A DNA stretch of 64,000 bases, from positions 62,001-126,000 of the forward strand of contig NW_026731919.1 in NCBI RefSeq assembly GCF_028476545.1, written 5' to 3'. The notes beneath the pieces are model-generated. The model saw only the letters and a list, made by a program, of their open reading frames with translations. It made no database searches and was not told where the DNA came from. This document shows positions 1-64,000 of this stretch, piece by piece (position 1 is the stretch's first letter; each line of letters opens with the position of its first letter). This DNA comes from Physella acuta (Eukaryota; Mollusca; Gastropoda; Physidae). The position numbers and the translations under genes are program-made.

Positions 1-270
1 CGGCCAGACGGCAGACGGCACGGTTAGGATTATGGCTATAGTCTCATTGGCAGGGGTATTCCTCTTGGCTTAGACGTACCACGACACATGTTGGCGAAGA
101 CGGAAAGCTATAGCACCAACCCTACCCAAATACAGCTTCCAGATCATAACCCTAACCAGTCCTGAAACAAACGGTGACCTAGTGATTTAACTGAACACTG
201 AGCTTAATAATAATGTTTGGTTAAGCTTAAACCACTCCCACCCCCTCCCCCTCGGTATGGATGATTACAT

Positions 271-362
271 GGCTAGACACACCCACTCATATTAGTCAAT
301 GTTTTCTCATCGAAGGTCTAGTGGCAGAGGGTGGGGGTGAGGCTTATACTCTAAGGGGTCAC
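271..362 (+). repeat. Dispersed repeat, copy 1
   Basis: A segment of about 92 bp matches 2103..2195 in the same orientation with few differences (shared core includes TCAATGTTTTCTCATCGAAG). Family not recognised. Confidence 0.7.
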
Positions 363-519
363 CCATCAATAACATCACTTTAAGATTTTTAAAATTAAAT
401 TATTGAAATAATTATTACCAAAATCTAATATATAATTCTCTTCATGGAGACCATAGAAAACACCAAGCAGCTTAGCCACCACCCTCATCCCCACCTGTCA
501 GGAGAGCTTTGGTTCACTG

Positions 520-945
520 CGAATGTTTACAATAGAAGTGACGGCTATTAGGGGCAGATAAATCAGTTTTTTTGACAATTTAAAACTAAGGGTAGGTAAT
601 TATAAGTTATGATTGATCTTTCATTGTCAACTGTGAACTGTCGTCACGAACGGCTGCTTTCACGAGCGCGGTGGGGGGGGGGGGGGGGGGAAGGGAGGGG
701 GAAGATAATCGTCCTTAACGCGCTACTGATAGCGTTAAGGCAAAGAAGAGGAGTTGGAAAGTGAAGGTGAGGATAATCGCCCTTCACTAGCTACTGATGG
801 TGTTTTAAATAAAGCAAAACATTTCCTGTCGCAGCATTGGTAGTGTCGAATTCACAAATTATGAAATACTGAAAAATTTAAATTAAAATAATAGCGGCGT
901 ATGCTACGTGGCGTGTCAGCTCGTATTTTATAATGTGCATACATC
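520..945 (+). repeat. Dispersed repeat, inverted copy at 47878..48140
   Basis: Shares blocks in inverted orientation with 47878..48140 (for example GAATTCACAAATTATGAA and GCTATTAGGGGCAGATAA), with diverged sequence between. Probably a non-autonomous DNA transposon; ends not defined. Confidence 0.5.
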
Positions 946-1084
946 ATTTTAATTTTAATAATGCTTGCAGTTGAAAAAAAGATGTACAAATAGAAGACTA
1001 TTTGATGAAATAATGCATACATTTTATGTTTTTTTATGTTTTTATCAACCATGAGCTTTAGCCGACTCGACCACGCCTCAAAAT

Positions 1085-1285
1085 TAATAATACGTGTCAA
1101 CTGGTTATTCGCCATTGAGGCCATTGACTCCGATATCAGCCTGCTTTTCTTTTAGGATTTGCTTCCATAGCCTTTGTTCAACCAAGAACAAACTACATGG
1201 CAGCATCTGCAAGAGGGTTTGAACTCGAGGCTTTTCGGTTAGGCAAACATGAGCTTTACCGACTCGACCACGCCGACCCCTGACA
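1085..1285 (-). mobile_element. SINE family A fragment (tRNA-derived)
   Basis: On the - strand reads GGGGTCGGCGTGGTCGAGTC with a GTTCAAACCC-type B box and the family body. Rearranged relative to the full copies at 26962 and 39335. Confidence 0.7.
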
Positions 1286-1738
1286 TTCTATGTTGATTGA
1301 GACAACTTAATAAAATTGCCTGTATCTCGCTAAAAGGTTCTGACCCCTCTTGTTAATGTATAGTCACAACAGCGTACCAACGAATGTTCCCTCTGACTTT
1401 GGTGGCCGAGCGCCTCAGTTTTATACATGACGCACAGTCATTCTGTGAGATACTTAAATTTGTAAACTTCTTTTTAAGGCACCGCGTACACATAATATAT
1501 TCCCGCACAAGTTGTGTCCCCTTAAAGGAAATATTGACCCCGACCTAGTACAGTAAAAAAAAAAACCTTTATAGGGTGGGAGTGATAGTCATTGTCTCAA
1601 ACATTATGGTATTTATGGCTGGCCATAAAACACAAGGGCACATGGTTAATAATGGCAGCTACACGATAAAGAATGGGGTAAATTGCATGTGTGTGTTAGT
1701 ACAACATAAACGTAATCACTAGGGTAGGTCAGGCTTAA
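1286..1738 (+). repeat. Dispersed repeat R2, copy 1
   Basis: About 450 bp closely matching 4656..5100 in the same orientation (shared: TATCTCGCTAAAAGGTTCTG, ATTATGGTATTTATGGCTGG). In both places it follows a SINE A fragment, so SINE and repeat were probably copied together. Confidence 0.8.
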
Positions 1739-1740
1739 TT

Positions 1741-2096
1741 TTCTGTTTGCGCTTTTTTTCTATTTGCGCTTTTTTCTGTGTGCGCTTTTTTCTGTTTGCG
1801 CTTTTTTTCTGTTTGAGCTTTTTTCCGTTGCGCTTTTTTCCGTTGCTCATCTTTCTGTGTGCGCTTTTTTCTGTTTGCGCTGTTTTTCCATTTTGCGCTT
1901 TTTTCTGTTTGAGCTTTTTTCTGTGTGCGCTTTTTTCGTTTGCGCTTTTTTTCCGTTTGCGCTTTTTTCTGTTTGCGCTTTTTTCCGTTTGCGCTTTTTT
2001 CTGTTTGCGTTATTTCTGTGTGCGCTTTTTTTCTGTTAGGGCTTTTTTCTGTTTGAGCTTTTTTCAGTTGCGCTTTTTTCCGTTGCGCATCTTTCT
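1741..2096. repeat. 17-bp minisatellite
   Basis: About 21 imperfect copies of GCGCTTTTTTCTGTTT. The Lys/Arg-rich and Phe-rich ORFs here are products of the repeat. Confidence 0.9.
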
Positions 2097-2102
2097 GGTC
2101 AC

Positions 2103-2195
2103 CGGCTAGACACACCAACTCATCTTAGTCAATGTTTTCTCATCGAAGGTCTAACGGCGTAGGGTGGGGGTGAGGCTTATACCTTTAGGGGTCAC
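2103..2195 (+). repeat. Dispersed repeat, copy 2
   Basis: Second copy of the repeat at 271..362, directly after the 17-bp minisatellite. Confidence 0.7.
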
Positions 2196-2555
2196 GCTAA
2201 GTTCCCACGTTTTCTTTAACTTGCTTTCGCGTCTGTTTGGTTCTCCAATCAAATCTTGCGATCGAAATTTCGGGCACTTCCCGGTTAGCTAGCGCGCTGA
2301 AATTTTCAGGGAAGGTTTGTTTCCGATGACCATAAAATATTCAATTGTTATTATTACTAAATTGATCCATGGAAACATTTTATTGATCATTTTAGGCCGC
2401 TATATAATTGTACAAAGACGTGGGGGAAAAGGGACATAACCCAGTAACTGTAATTTGATGAAAACAAGGTTCGGGACTCTCCCTCTTTTTGCTTACTGAC
2501 TAGTGTTCACGCAGTGTTTGTGTACAAACAACCAGAACGTAACAACTGGTGGCCA

Positions 2556-2646
2556 GTATGGGGGAGACGATATGGTCGAGTGGTTGGGCACACGATTGCT
2601 ATCCCACTCGGCGCGGGTTCAAATCTATGTGTTCTAGTCAGTAACG
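2556..2646 (+). mobile_element. tRNA-like SINE fragment interrupted by a hAT element
   Basis: Contains an A-box-like TGGTCGAGTGGTTGGGC and a B-box-like GGTTCAAATCT, spaced as in tRNA-derived SINEs. It ends at the target duplication of the hAT element at 2647. No cloverleaf was demonstrated. Confidence 0.5.
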
Positions 2647-3967
2647 CACGGGTTCCCAACCTGGGGGTCGCGACCCCCCTGGGGGTCGCGAAGGGCTTTC
2701 TGGGGGGTCGCCAACTGGTATAATAAACCTTAGTAATTTGAAACAAAACATAAATATTTAGAAGAATTTTTAAAATTCGGCTTTACTAAAATCACTGGAA
2801 AGGGAATAGAGAAGAAGCAAAAAGCGTACTGTACAAAGTTTTTCTCAGTCACGAGTTTATGATATGGAGTTCTTTCGTCGGTATGAAGCTAGTTGTAAGC
2901 GTCAGAAGAATCTGCATTGACACATTATCCATTCTCTTCTTTCCTCGATGTTGCCAGCATTCACGATGAATTACAAGATGAATTCTTTGATTTGTAGAAT
3001 GATTCCGCGTAAGATAAACAAGTTAATTAAAAAAGTATAGTGACATTTGTGCGCAATTTCCTTATGTTATCTAAAAATAGCTCTGACGTATAATGTTGGG
3101 GTGCGTTCAAGCTAGAAGAACGATCGGTTTGTAGGTGTTTATGTAATTTTCAAATTTGTGACCGAACGAGAGGATATTTTTGAAAACTTTCTTCGGCAAT
3201 ATTGTTCTAAATTATGACAGGAATCGATTGGTAAAGGTTTCAAGTCGCTAAGTGGTCTGGTTGCCGAGATATGGGCCAAAAACGGAATTTTTTCGAGGTT
3301 TTTTTTGCTTTTCCGGGAAATACATGAAGGAAACCAGGAATTTTTATGGCCTATGCTCATTCTCGTAACTTGCTTAACATAATTGCTTTTGGAACTAGTC
3401 ATCGATATTGCTTCGTTGAGGAGGAGATACGACTTAAAGCCCGGACACACATTCATCCATACATTCATTCATCCATCCATTCCCAGAAATGACGAGTTAA
3501 TAAACGCAATTCTCCAGAATGGAAATTGCGCTAAAAACTGCACACTCAATTTTGGTGTAGTATTCACCATTCATACCCAAACGTAAAATTGATTGATTTT
3601 TCGAGAATAGATTTTCAACACTATTTTTCGATTAAAAATAAAATTAAGTCTTAATTTTATTTTTAACGCCAACCTATGTCATTATCATTATCTTAATAAG
3701 ATAATGATATTGACATAGGTTGGCGTTAACAAAAAAAAATGCTTTTAAAAAAAATTAACCACGAATGTTTAGTGAATAGTATGCAATTTTACTCATGGTA
3801 TTAAAACAGTTATCAAGAGTAGTTCATATTGAACGTCTACTAGAAAATGTTATTTTAGTGCTTATTAATTTCCATACTAAATTTCGGCTTTTTAATTCTA
3901 TGGGGGTCACGGGTCACTTAATTTTTATAAAAGGGGGTCGCCACTCGAAAAAGGTTGGGAACCACTG
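2647..3967. mobile_element. Non-autonomous hAT transposon (1.3 kb)
   Basis: Terminal inverted repeats CACGGGTTCCCAACC and GGTTGGGAACCACTG (family consensus CAGTGGTTCCCAACC...GGGGGTCGC). It is flanked on both sides by the exact 8-bp target duplication CAGTAACG (2639..2646 and 3968..3975). No transposase ORF is seen. An internal palindrome lies at 3664..3728. Confidence 0.9.
3664..3728. repeat. Palindrome inside the hAT element
   Basis: Arms of about 32 bp (TAACGCCAACCTATGTCA and its complement, plus TATCATTATCTTA and its complement) meet almost without a loop, with a minor mismatch between the two blocks. Confidence 0.85.
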
Positions 3968-4083
3968 CAGTAACGTATTCACACAACGAGTTTTTTACGA
4001 GTTGTCTTTTTACGAGACTTTAATGCTATACAACTTTTACGAGATTTTAATGCAAACAAACAGACAAAGGCTAAAAAGTAGAA

Positions 4084-4424
4084 AATAATCATTAAAAAAG
4101 TTTTAAAAAACCCACGTTTTCTGATTGAACTAAAAAGTAGAAAATAAATGTTATACATCACAATAATACAAGCGATCACTCTACTATAAGCGATCAAAAA
4201 CGTGGGGCGCCGTGATTTTCTTACAGTTTCTAATACTATTGACTTTTATTAGGGAGCTTGTAGAGTCAACAGTATTAGAAACTGTAAGAAAAACACGGCG
4301 CCCCACGTTTTTGATCGCTTATAGTAGAGTGATCGCTTGCATTATTGTGATGTATAACGTTTATTTTCTACTTTTTAGTTCAATCAGAAAACGTGGGTTT
4401 TTAAAAACTTTTTTAATGATTATT
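4084..4424. repeat. Long inverted repeat (foldback)
   Basis: Two arms of about 160 bp, nearly identical when inverted, around a loop of about 20 bp (arms include CCCACGTTTTCTGATTGAAC and its complement). Looks like a foldback or MITE-type element; no clear target duplication was found. Confidence 0.85.
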
Positions 4425-4552
4425 ATTTTTATAAATTAAATTATCAAAATAATTGTTACCAATATAATGTGCTTGCATCATTTTGATTTTTATATAATTT
4501 TTGCAGTTGAAAAAAAAATAGAAATATGTGACAATTTTATGAAATTATGATT

Positions 4553-4655
4553 TTTAGTGTTGGAGGGAATCGAGCCTCATCTGCCCGAGGTTTCGAACGC
4601 AAGACTTTTCGGTTTAGCAACCATGAACTTTACCGACTCGACAACGCCGACCCTT
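4553..4655 (-). mobile_element. SINE family A fragment
   Basis: The tRNA-like head of SINE A on the - strand (GGGTCGGCGTTGTCGAGTCG, B box region TTCGAAACC). The body is missing; followed by repeat R2 as at 1286. Confidence 0.7.
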
Positions 4656-5100
4656 AACATTTTATGTAGATTGAGACAACTGTATCTCGCTAAAAGGTTC
4701 TGTCCCCTCTTGTTAATGTATAGTCACAACAGCGTACCAACGAATGTTCCCTCTGACTTTGGTGGCCGAGCGCCTCAGTTTTATACATGACACACAGTCA
4801 TTCTGTGAGATACTTAAATTTGTAAACTTCTTTTTAAGGCACCGCGTACACACAATATATTCAAGCACAAGTTGTGTCCCCTTAAAGGAAATATTGACCC
4901 CGACCAAGTACAGTAAAAAAAAAAAAACCCTTGTAGGGTGGGAGTGATAGTCGTTGTCTCAAACATTATGGTATTTATGGCTGGCCATAAAACACCAGGG
5001 CACATAGTTAACAATGGCAGCTACACGATAAAGAATGGGGTAAATTGTATGTGTGTTAGTACAACATAAACGTAAATACTACTAGGGTAAGTCAGACATA
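4656..5100 (+). repeat. Dispersed repeat R2, copy 2
   Basis: Second copy of the repeat at 1286..1738, over 90 percent alike by eye. Confidence 0.8.
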
Positions 5101-5143
5101 ACAGGCTGTCCAGAATGGTATACTGAATATAAATAAATATATA

Positions 5144-5587
5144 AATGAATGAATGAATGAATGAATGAATGAATGAATGAATGAATGAATGAATGAATGA
5201 ATGAATGAATGAATGAATGAATGAATGAATGAATGAATGAATGAATGAATGAATGAATGAATGAATGAATGAATGAATGAATGAATGAATGAATGAATGA
5301 ATGAATGAATGAATGAATGAATGAATGAATGAATGAATGAATGAATGAATGAATGAATGAATGAATGAATGAATGAATGAATGAATGAATGAATGAATGA
5401 ATGAATGAATGAATGAATGAATGAATGAATGAATGAATGAATGAATGAATGAATGAATGAATGAATGAATGAATGAATGAATGAATGAATGAATGAATGA
5501 ATGAATGAATGAATGAATGAATGAATGAATGAATGAATGAATGAATGAATGAATGAATGAATGAATGAATGAATGAATGAATGAATG
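5144..5587. repeat. Perfect GAAT tetranucleotide array
   Basis: About 111 uninterrupted copies of a 4-bp unit (444 bp), with no variant unit seen. The HSFI-repeat ORF on the - strand is an artefact of it. Confidence 0.98.
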
Positions 5588-5703
5588 TGTGTGTGTATAC
5601 ACGAAGATTCAGCTCAAAAGAACCTAAGGTTTTTATTTAGCAGGGCAAAAGTGTATGCTCAAAGGGACCGCTAAGAATCGATTTTTTGTGAGTTTTTAAA
5701 GTC

Positions 5704-6174
5704 AGCTTTCTATCATAAGATTATATCACGAACTGACCCGAGTAAAACAAAATTATAGGATAATAAATGGTCTAGGGCGGTTCACTGCGCATGCGCCAGT
5801 GTACCACTTGATTCTTTGGTACAAAAGGGTCACCGGTAAAGAGAAAGAGAGCGTTCAGTTCTTTCTTAATGGTGAACTGATTCTCTCCTTTCTGAAATGA
5901 GTTAATGTTGAAATAATTCAATTTTTTTTTCTGAACTAACTAAATTGTGAACCGATTGAATTCTTTCTGAACTAACTAAATGGCGAACTTATTGGATTCT
6001 TTCTGAAATAACTCAATCCTTCAATTATCAATTTTTTTTTTCAGAGCTAACATAATGGTGAAATGATTGTATTATTTCTGAAATAACTAAATGATGAACT
6101 GATTCAAATCTTTCTGAAATAGCTAGTTGAAGAAACTATTTGATTCTTCTTGACACTACTCGAGAGAGCAGGGG
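5704..6174 (+). repeat. Dispersed repeat R3, copy 1
   Basis: Shares both ends with 10427..10818 (starts AGCTTTCTATCATAAGATT, ends CTACTCGAGAGAGCAGGGG). The middle is made of diverged units of about 45 bp built on CTGAACTAACTAAATGGTGA. No terminal inverted repeat or ORF; class unknown. Confidence 0.8.
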
Positions 6175-6738
6175 CCAGTTCTTGTGTTGTTTTTATTTTG
6201 TCAATATTTGCGAATAACAGTGAAACGGACATCATCATCCTTAACACTAACATTAGTTATCATACTTTGCACTTACATCAGTGACAGAACCCTTGTTGCA
6301 AATTAACAAAACTGATCTCACTTTTTTTTTACACTTAAAAGACCGTCTATATTGTTTCTGCTTGCGGTATTCTATAGATGACTGACGTTGTGGGCGGGGC
6401 TGCTATACATAACTGACATTATACATGATTGATACTATTGACGGCCTGCACATTCTATTGTATATTCTATTCTGACGATGCCAGATATTCATTAACCTCA
6501 TGGATGATCAACCTTTTGATGATGCCCTCAAGGGGGGGGGGGAGTACATACCTAATTGTTCACTCTATTACCCCAATTAGTAGTCGCATAATTTCAATGT
6601 TGGTTACAATCGCATTAATGAAATCAACAACAATCAAGATAAGATTAACTGTCCACTATGAACTGTTACTAAATCAACCGGCCAATATCCGAATTAACCT
6701 TTTTATAAGCTTTTATCTGAATCACTGTGTAAACTACA

Positions 6739-6855
6739 TGGGTGGGTGTGGGTGGGTGTGGGTGGGTGTGGGTGGGTGTGGGTGGGTGTGGGTGGGTGTG
6801 GGTGGGTGTGGGTGGTTGTGGGTGGGTGTGGGTGGGTGTGGGTGGGTGTGGGTGT
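6739..6855. repeat. 10-bp GTGTGGGTGG minisatellite
   Basis: About 11 nearly perfect copies of GTGTGGGTGG; the Gly/Val/Trp and Pro/His ORFs are artefacts. Confidence 0.95.
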
Positions 6856-6958
6856 GTCTCTGCAAGTTTGTGAATATTTAACCCACTTCCCAGTGTCCGA
6901 TTGAGCTGAAATTTAGCACAGTGGTAGATCTTGAATAACAACACATAATATCGATATA

Positions 6959-7278
6959 CAGTGGCGTAGCGAGGTCAGGTGTTACCCGGTGCGGCACTTA
7001 ATGGTGTCACTCCCCCAGAGGCGTAGCGACCCTTCCGGGGACACATTTTCGATTTGCACCCCTCAAACTTTCGATTTGCAACCCCCCTCAAACTTTCGAT
7101 TTGCAACTCCCCCCCCCCCCCTCAAGTTTTCGATTTGCACCCCCCTCTCAAACTTTCGATTTGCACCCTCCCTCAAGTTTTTCTCTATATATTTTGCTAT
7201 TTTTTGCCTTGGTGTCACCCCCCTAAATGGTGTCACCCGGTGCGGTCCGCACCCCCCCCCCCCCTCGCTACGCCTCTG
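6959..7278. mobile_element. Composite hAT-type MITE
   Basis: Outer ends CAGTGGCGTAGCGAGG and CCTCGCTACGCCTCTG with an exact 8-bp duplication TCGATATA (6951..6958, 7279..7286). Inside, at 7016, begins a second element end (CAGAGGCGTAGCGACCC) with TTTCGATTTGCA repeats, so one MITE sits within another. The same composite occurs at 54070..54330. Confidence 0.85.
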
Positions 7279-7476
7279 TCGATATATATTTTTGTTTGTT
7301 TGCTTTCAATTTTACTATCTTCAACGAACCCCCTCCACTAAACAATACCAAATACTTTTCTACCGTTCACAATGACCATCCCTTGAACGCCCATTATTTA
7401 ACTACCTTAGACGAAAATAATAATGTAACTATTTACCCCCCCCCCCCTTCCACTCCCTCCCCTTACCCCACAACAG

Positions 7477-37730
<30,254 letters not shown>

Positions 37731-38912
37731 TTTGTTTTTCTACTGCTGATTAGAAAATGATCAATATTTCATATGTTAGTGAGTTGATATTTAACTCCCC
37801 TTTGCTTGTCATAATAATCATGTAAAGATTTTGTAAAAAAAATTTAATAAAATAAATCCAAATATCACTTGTGGGATTAATTTATATATAAAGTTGCAGA
37901 AAAAATTCTCAACATGCGTAATCAGGCTCAGTGAGTTTAGCATTCTAACCAGAGCATTAATCTAAACATTAACTTAATCACAAACCTAAACACAACTGTT
38001 TCACAGTGTAGTGTGTATAGTACCCAGATAAATCATTCCAACAACCTTAATGTGAACCTATAGGTCATATTGGACCTTATCTTTGTTAATGCCACAATCC
38101 TAAACCAAACTCAACCCTGGAGCTAACCATTACTCTGTAATATCAAAATAAAAAATCTTTCAACAGTGCGTCTCAATCAGAATTATTGCACAAAGGAGAT
38201 ATACAGTATAGAATAAGCTGGTTGTTAAGAAAATAACTTTCTGACAAACGATGCAATTTAAAATATCAAAAAAAAAAAAAAAAAAACAACGGAAATCATT
38301 ACAAATAGTTTATGTACAAAAATATTTTCACAATTTTCAATAGTCAACTTGTAGTGGGATTGGTTGAAATGAAGTCCAATGAGGATAAATGATGTAGGCA
38401 TATGTAGAATAATGCAAATCAGTTGGAAATTAAAATTTCATTGATTTAGTAACACATTAAAAAAAATTATTGGTTGGATGTTGTAGACTTAACACTGTTT
38501 GAATTGAAAAAGTGGAAATTGTTTTGAGATTTTTAAAAAGCTGTTTTTTTTTTTATTTTTTGGTTAGAGTTTAAAAAACTTTTGATAATTTTAAAATAAT
38601 CAAGCTTTCTAAATATTCACATTAGGTTTTGCTGTTTTACATTATTCCTTTTGAATTCACCTTATAAAATGAAGAATGCTCTAAATTAGAGCATTCAACT
38701 CCCATTATTTTACAACAAAAAATAACAATAAATACACAACCATTAAAGCTTCATTATTTTACTGTTAAAATAAAAAACTATATCATTGCAACTCCTTTAT
38801 ATTACTGTAAAAATTAACAATAAAAACTTAAACATTAAAATTCCGTTATTGCACAAATAAAAATAACAGTCTTAATTTTAACCTGGTATGGACACTTTTT
38901 CTTTGACCTATG
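37731..38912. other. Convergent intergenic region with both 3' UTRs
   Basis: AT-rich sequence between the two stop codons. It holds the GABA-B poly(A) signal and presumably the 3' UTR of the lectin receptor on the - strand (a TTTATT near 38552 on the + strand would be an AATAAA there). No ORF or repeat array was recognised. Confidence 0.5.
37846..37856 (+). promoter_or_regulatory. Candidate poly(A) signal of the GABA-B gene
   Basis: Overlapping AATAAA hexamers lie about 120 bases after the stop codon of the last exon. This is the expected place for 3' end formation with a short 3' UTR. No transcript evidence is available. Confidence 0.5.
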
Positions 38913-63196
<24,284 letters not shown>

Positions 63197-64000
63197 CTAG
63201 GAGTGTCAAATGTTAATTAATATTTTAAATATTGTTTTTTGTTGATAACTGTTTGTTATAACACAATATTTTGCCTGTCAATCATCAGGTGTGTATTAAT
63301 TAATAGTTACATAATCAACATATAACACTAGTATGTCAACTATTTAAACATTTGAAACTATGTTAAAGCTAACGACAGAAATATCACAAAAGCATTTTTT
63401 GAGTTTAAAATGTAGATAGGCCCACGATTCATAATAAAGGTGAATTTTAATGCACTTTATTTGATGTGTGCTAAGCATTTTGCTTTAATCATTTTACTAT
63501 TTATAAGTGCATTAATGGACACCACCGAGTTGACAAGAATCCTTCCATTATATTGTTGAAATTGATTAAAAAAAACATGTTTTTTTTTTAGATTTTACAA
63601 TCAAAGCAACTTTAAAACTAATAAAAAATAAAAATTATGCCTAAAAATAACTCAGAAATTTAATACTTTTAGAATCAATGTTATAAAGTTGCAAATCCAG
63701 AGAACTGGAAAATAATTTTTTGAGTTTAAGGCTACAATTGTAATTATTTTCATCAAGCCTAAGTTATAACACGTTTTACTTTTGTAACATAAATATTGCT
63801 TGGCTGTACAGGAACTCTTTGATCAAATTTCTGAGCCCCAAATATCAGTTGTTTACAAAATTTTGTCAATAAAGTTTTTAAATAAAATTATACTATTTGA
63901 AACTACATGTCCTATTTCTGCAATTTTAAAATTTTTTTTGTATGATAACATTTATGCTAGGCTATCAAATGGCAGAATGTCTTTGTTTATATTGCCATTA
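63197..64000. other. AT-rich end of the window
   Basis: Upstream intron or 5' region of the lectin receptor gene; no further exon of it was recognised. Confidence 0.4.

Noticed and set aside
1735-2118. Lys-rich and Phe-rich ORFs
   Set aside because: Generated by the 17-bp minisatellite in several frames at once; no splice or coding context.
5021-5602. 193-aa HSFI-repeat ORF
   Set aside because: Read-through of a perfect GAAT tract, which has no stop in this frame.
5704-6174. LTR or retroelement end for repeat R3
   Set aside because: No TG...CA ends, no target duplication and no coding region; left unclassified.
1-7476. Upstream exons of the GABA-B gene
   Set aside because: Searched for the first flytrap lobe motifs and signal peptide; nothing recognisable, only repeats.

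Overview
The window looks like animal nuclear DNA, most likely from a mollusc (probably a gastropod). It has short exons in long AT-rich introns, canonical metazoan splice sites, tRNA-derived SINEs, many short hAT-type MITEs with 8-bp target duplications, and an extreme load of intronic minisatellites and TA microsatellites. The phylum is an inference; no marker here proves it. I see no bacterial, viral or LTR-retroelement genes, no CRISPR array and no free-standing tRNA or rRNA gene.

Two multi-exon genes lie tail to tail. On the + strand, 17 exons (7477..37730) encode all but the N-terminal part of a class C GPCR: a GABA-B receptor closest to the GABBR2 type, with a venus-flytrap domain, seven membrane segments, a coiled coil and an unusually long (about 520 aa) C-terminal tail from one large last exon. 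On the - strand, 28 exons (63196..38913) encode about 1478 aa of a type I membrane receptor. Its order is discoidin (F5/8 type C), WSC, seven C-type lectin-like domains (CTLDs), Ser/Thr-rich stalk, one membrane helix and a cytoplasmic tail with YxxF motifs. Its 5' end lies beyond the window. All exon junctions in both models keep one reading frame. The first exons of the GABA-B gene were not found in 1..7476, which holds only repeats.

Layout: 1..7476 holds dispersed repeats, a 1.3-kb non-autonomous hAT element with an exact 8-bp duplication, a 340-bp foldback, a perfect GAAT tract of about 111 copies and nested MITEs. 7477..37730 is the GABA-B gene, with introns full of minisatellites. 37731..38912 is the convergent intergenic region. 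38913..63196 is the lectin receptor gene. 63197..64000 is AT-rich intron or upstream DNA of that gene.

The main unexplained pattern is that many minisatellites are anchored on splice junctions. At five donors (after 22772, 30579, 31569, 34717 and 53505) the repeat starts at the exon edge and its unit carries the last exonic bases plus the functional 5' splice site, so dozens of copies of the donor follow the true one. At 26868 a two-copy version is seen, at 41762 a diverged two-copy duplication covers a donor, and at 60668 a 13-copy array repeats an acceptor plus the first 41 exonic bases. In two arrays (27 bp at 34717, 24 bp at 53505) the unit is a multiple of three and open in the coding frame, so a shift of donor would add 9-aa or 8-aa modules to the receptor. 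This fits the idea of tandem AGGT duplication at splice sites, here seen repeatedly in two neighbouring genes.
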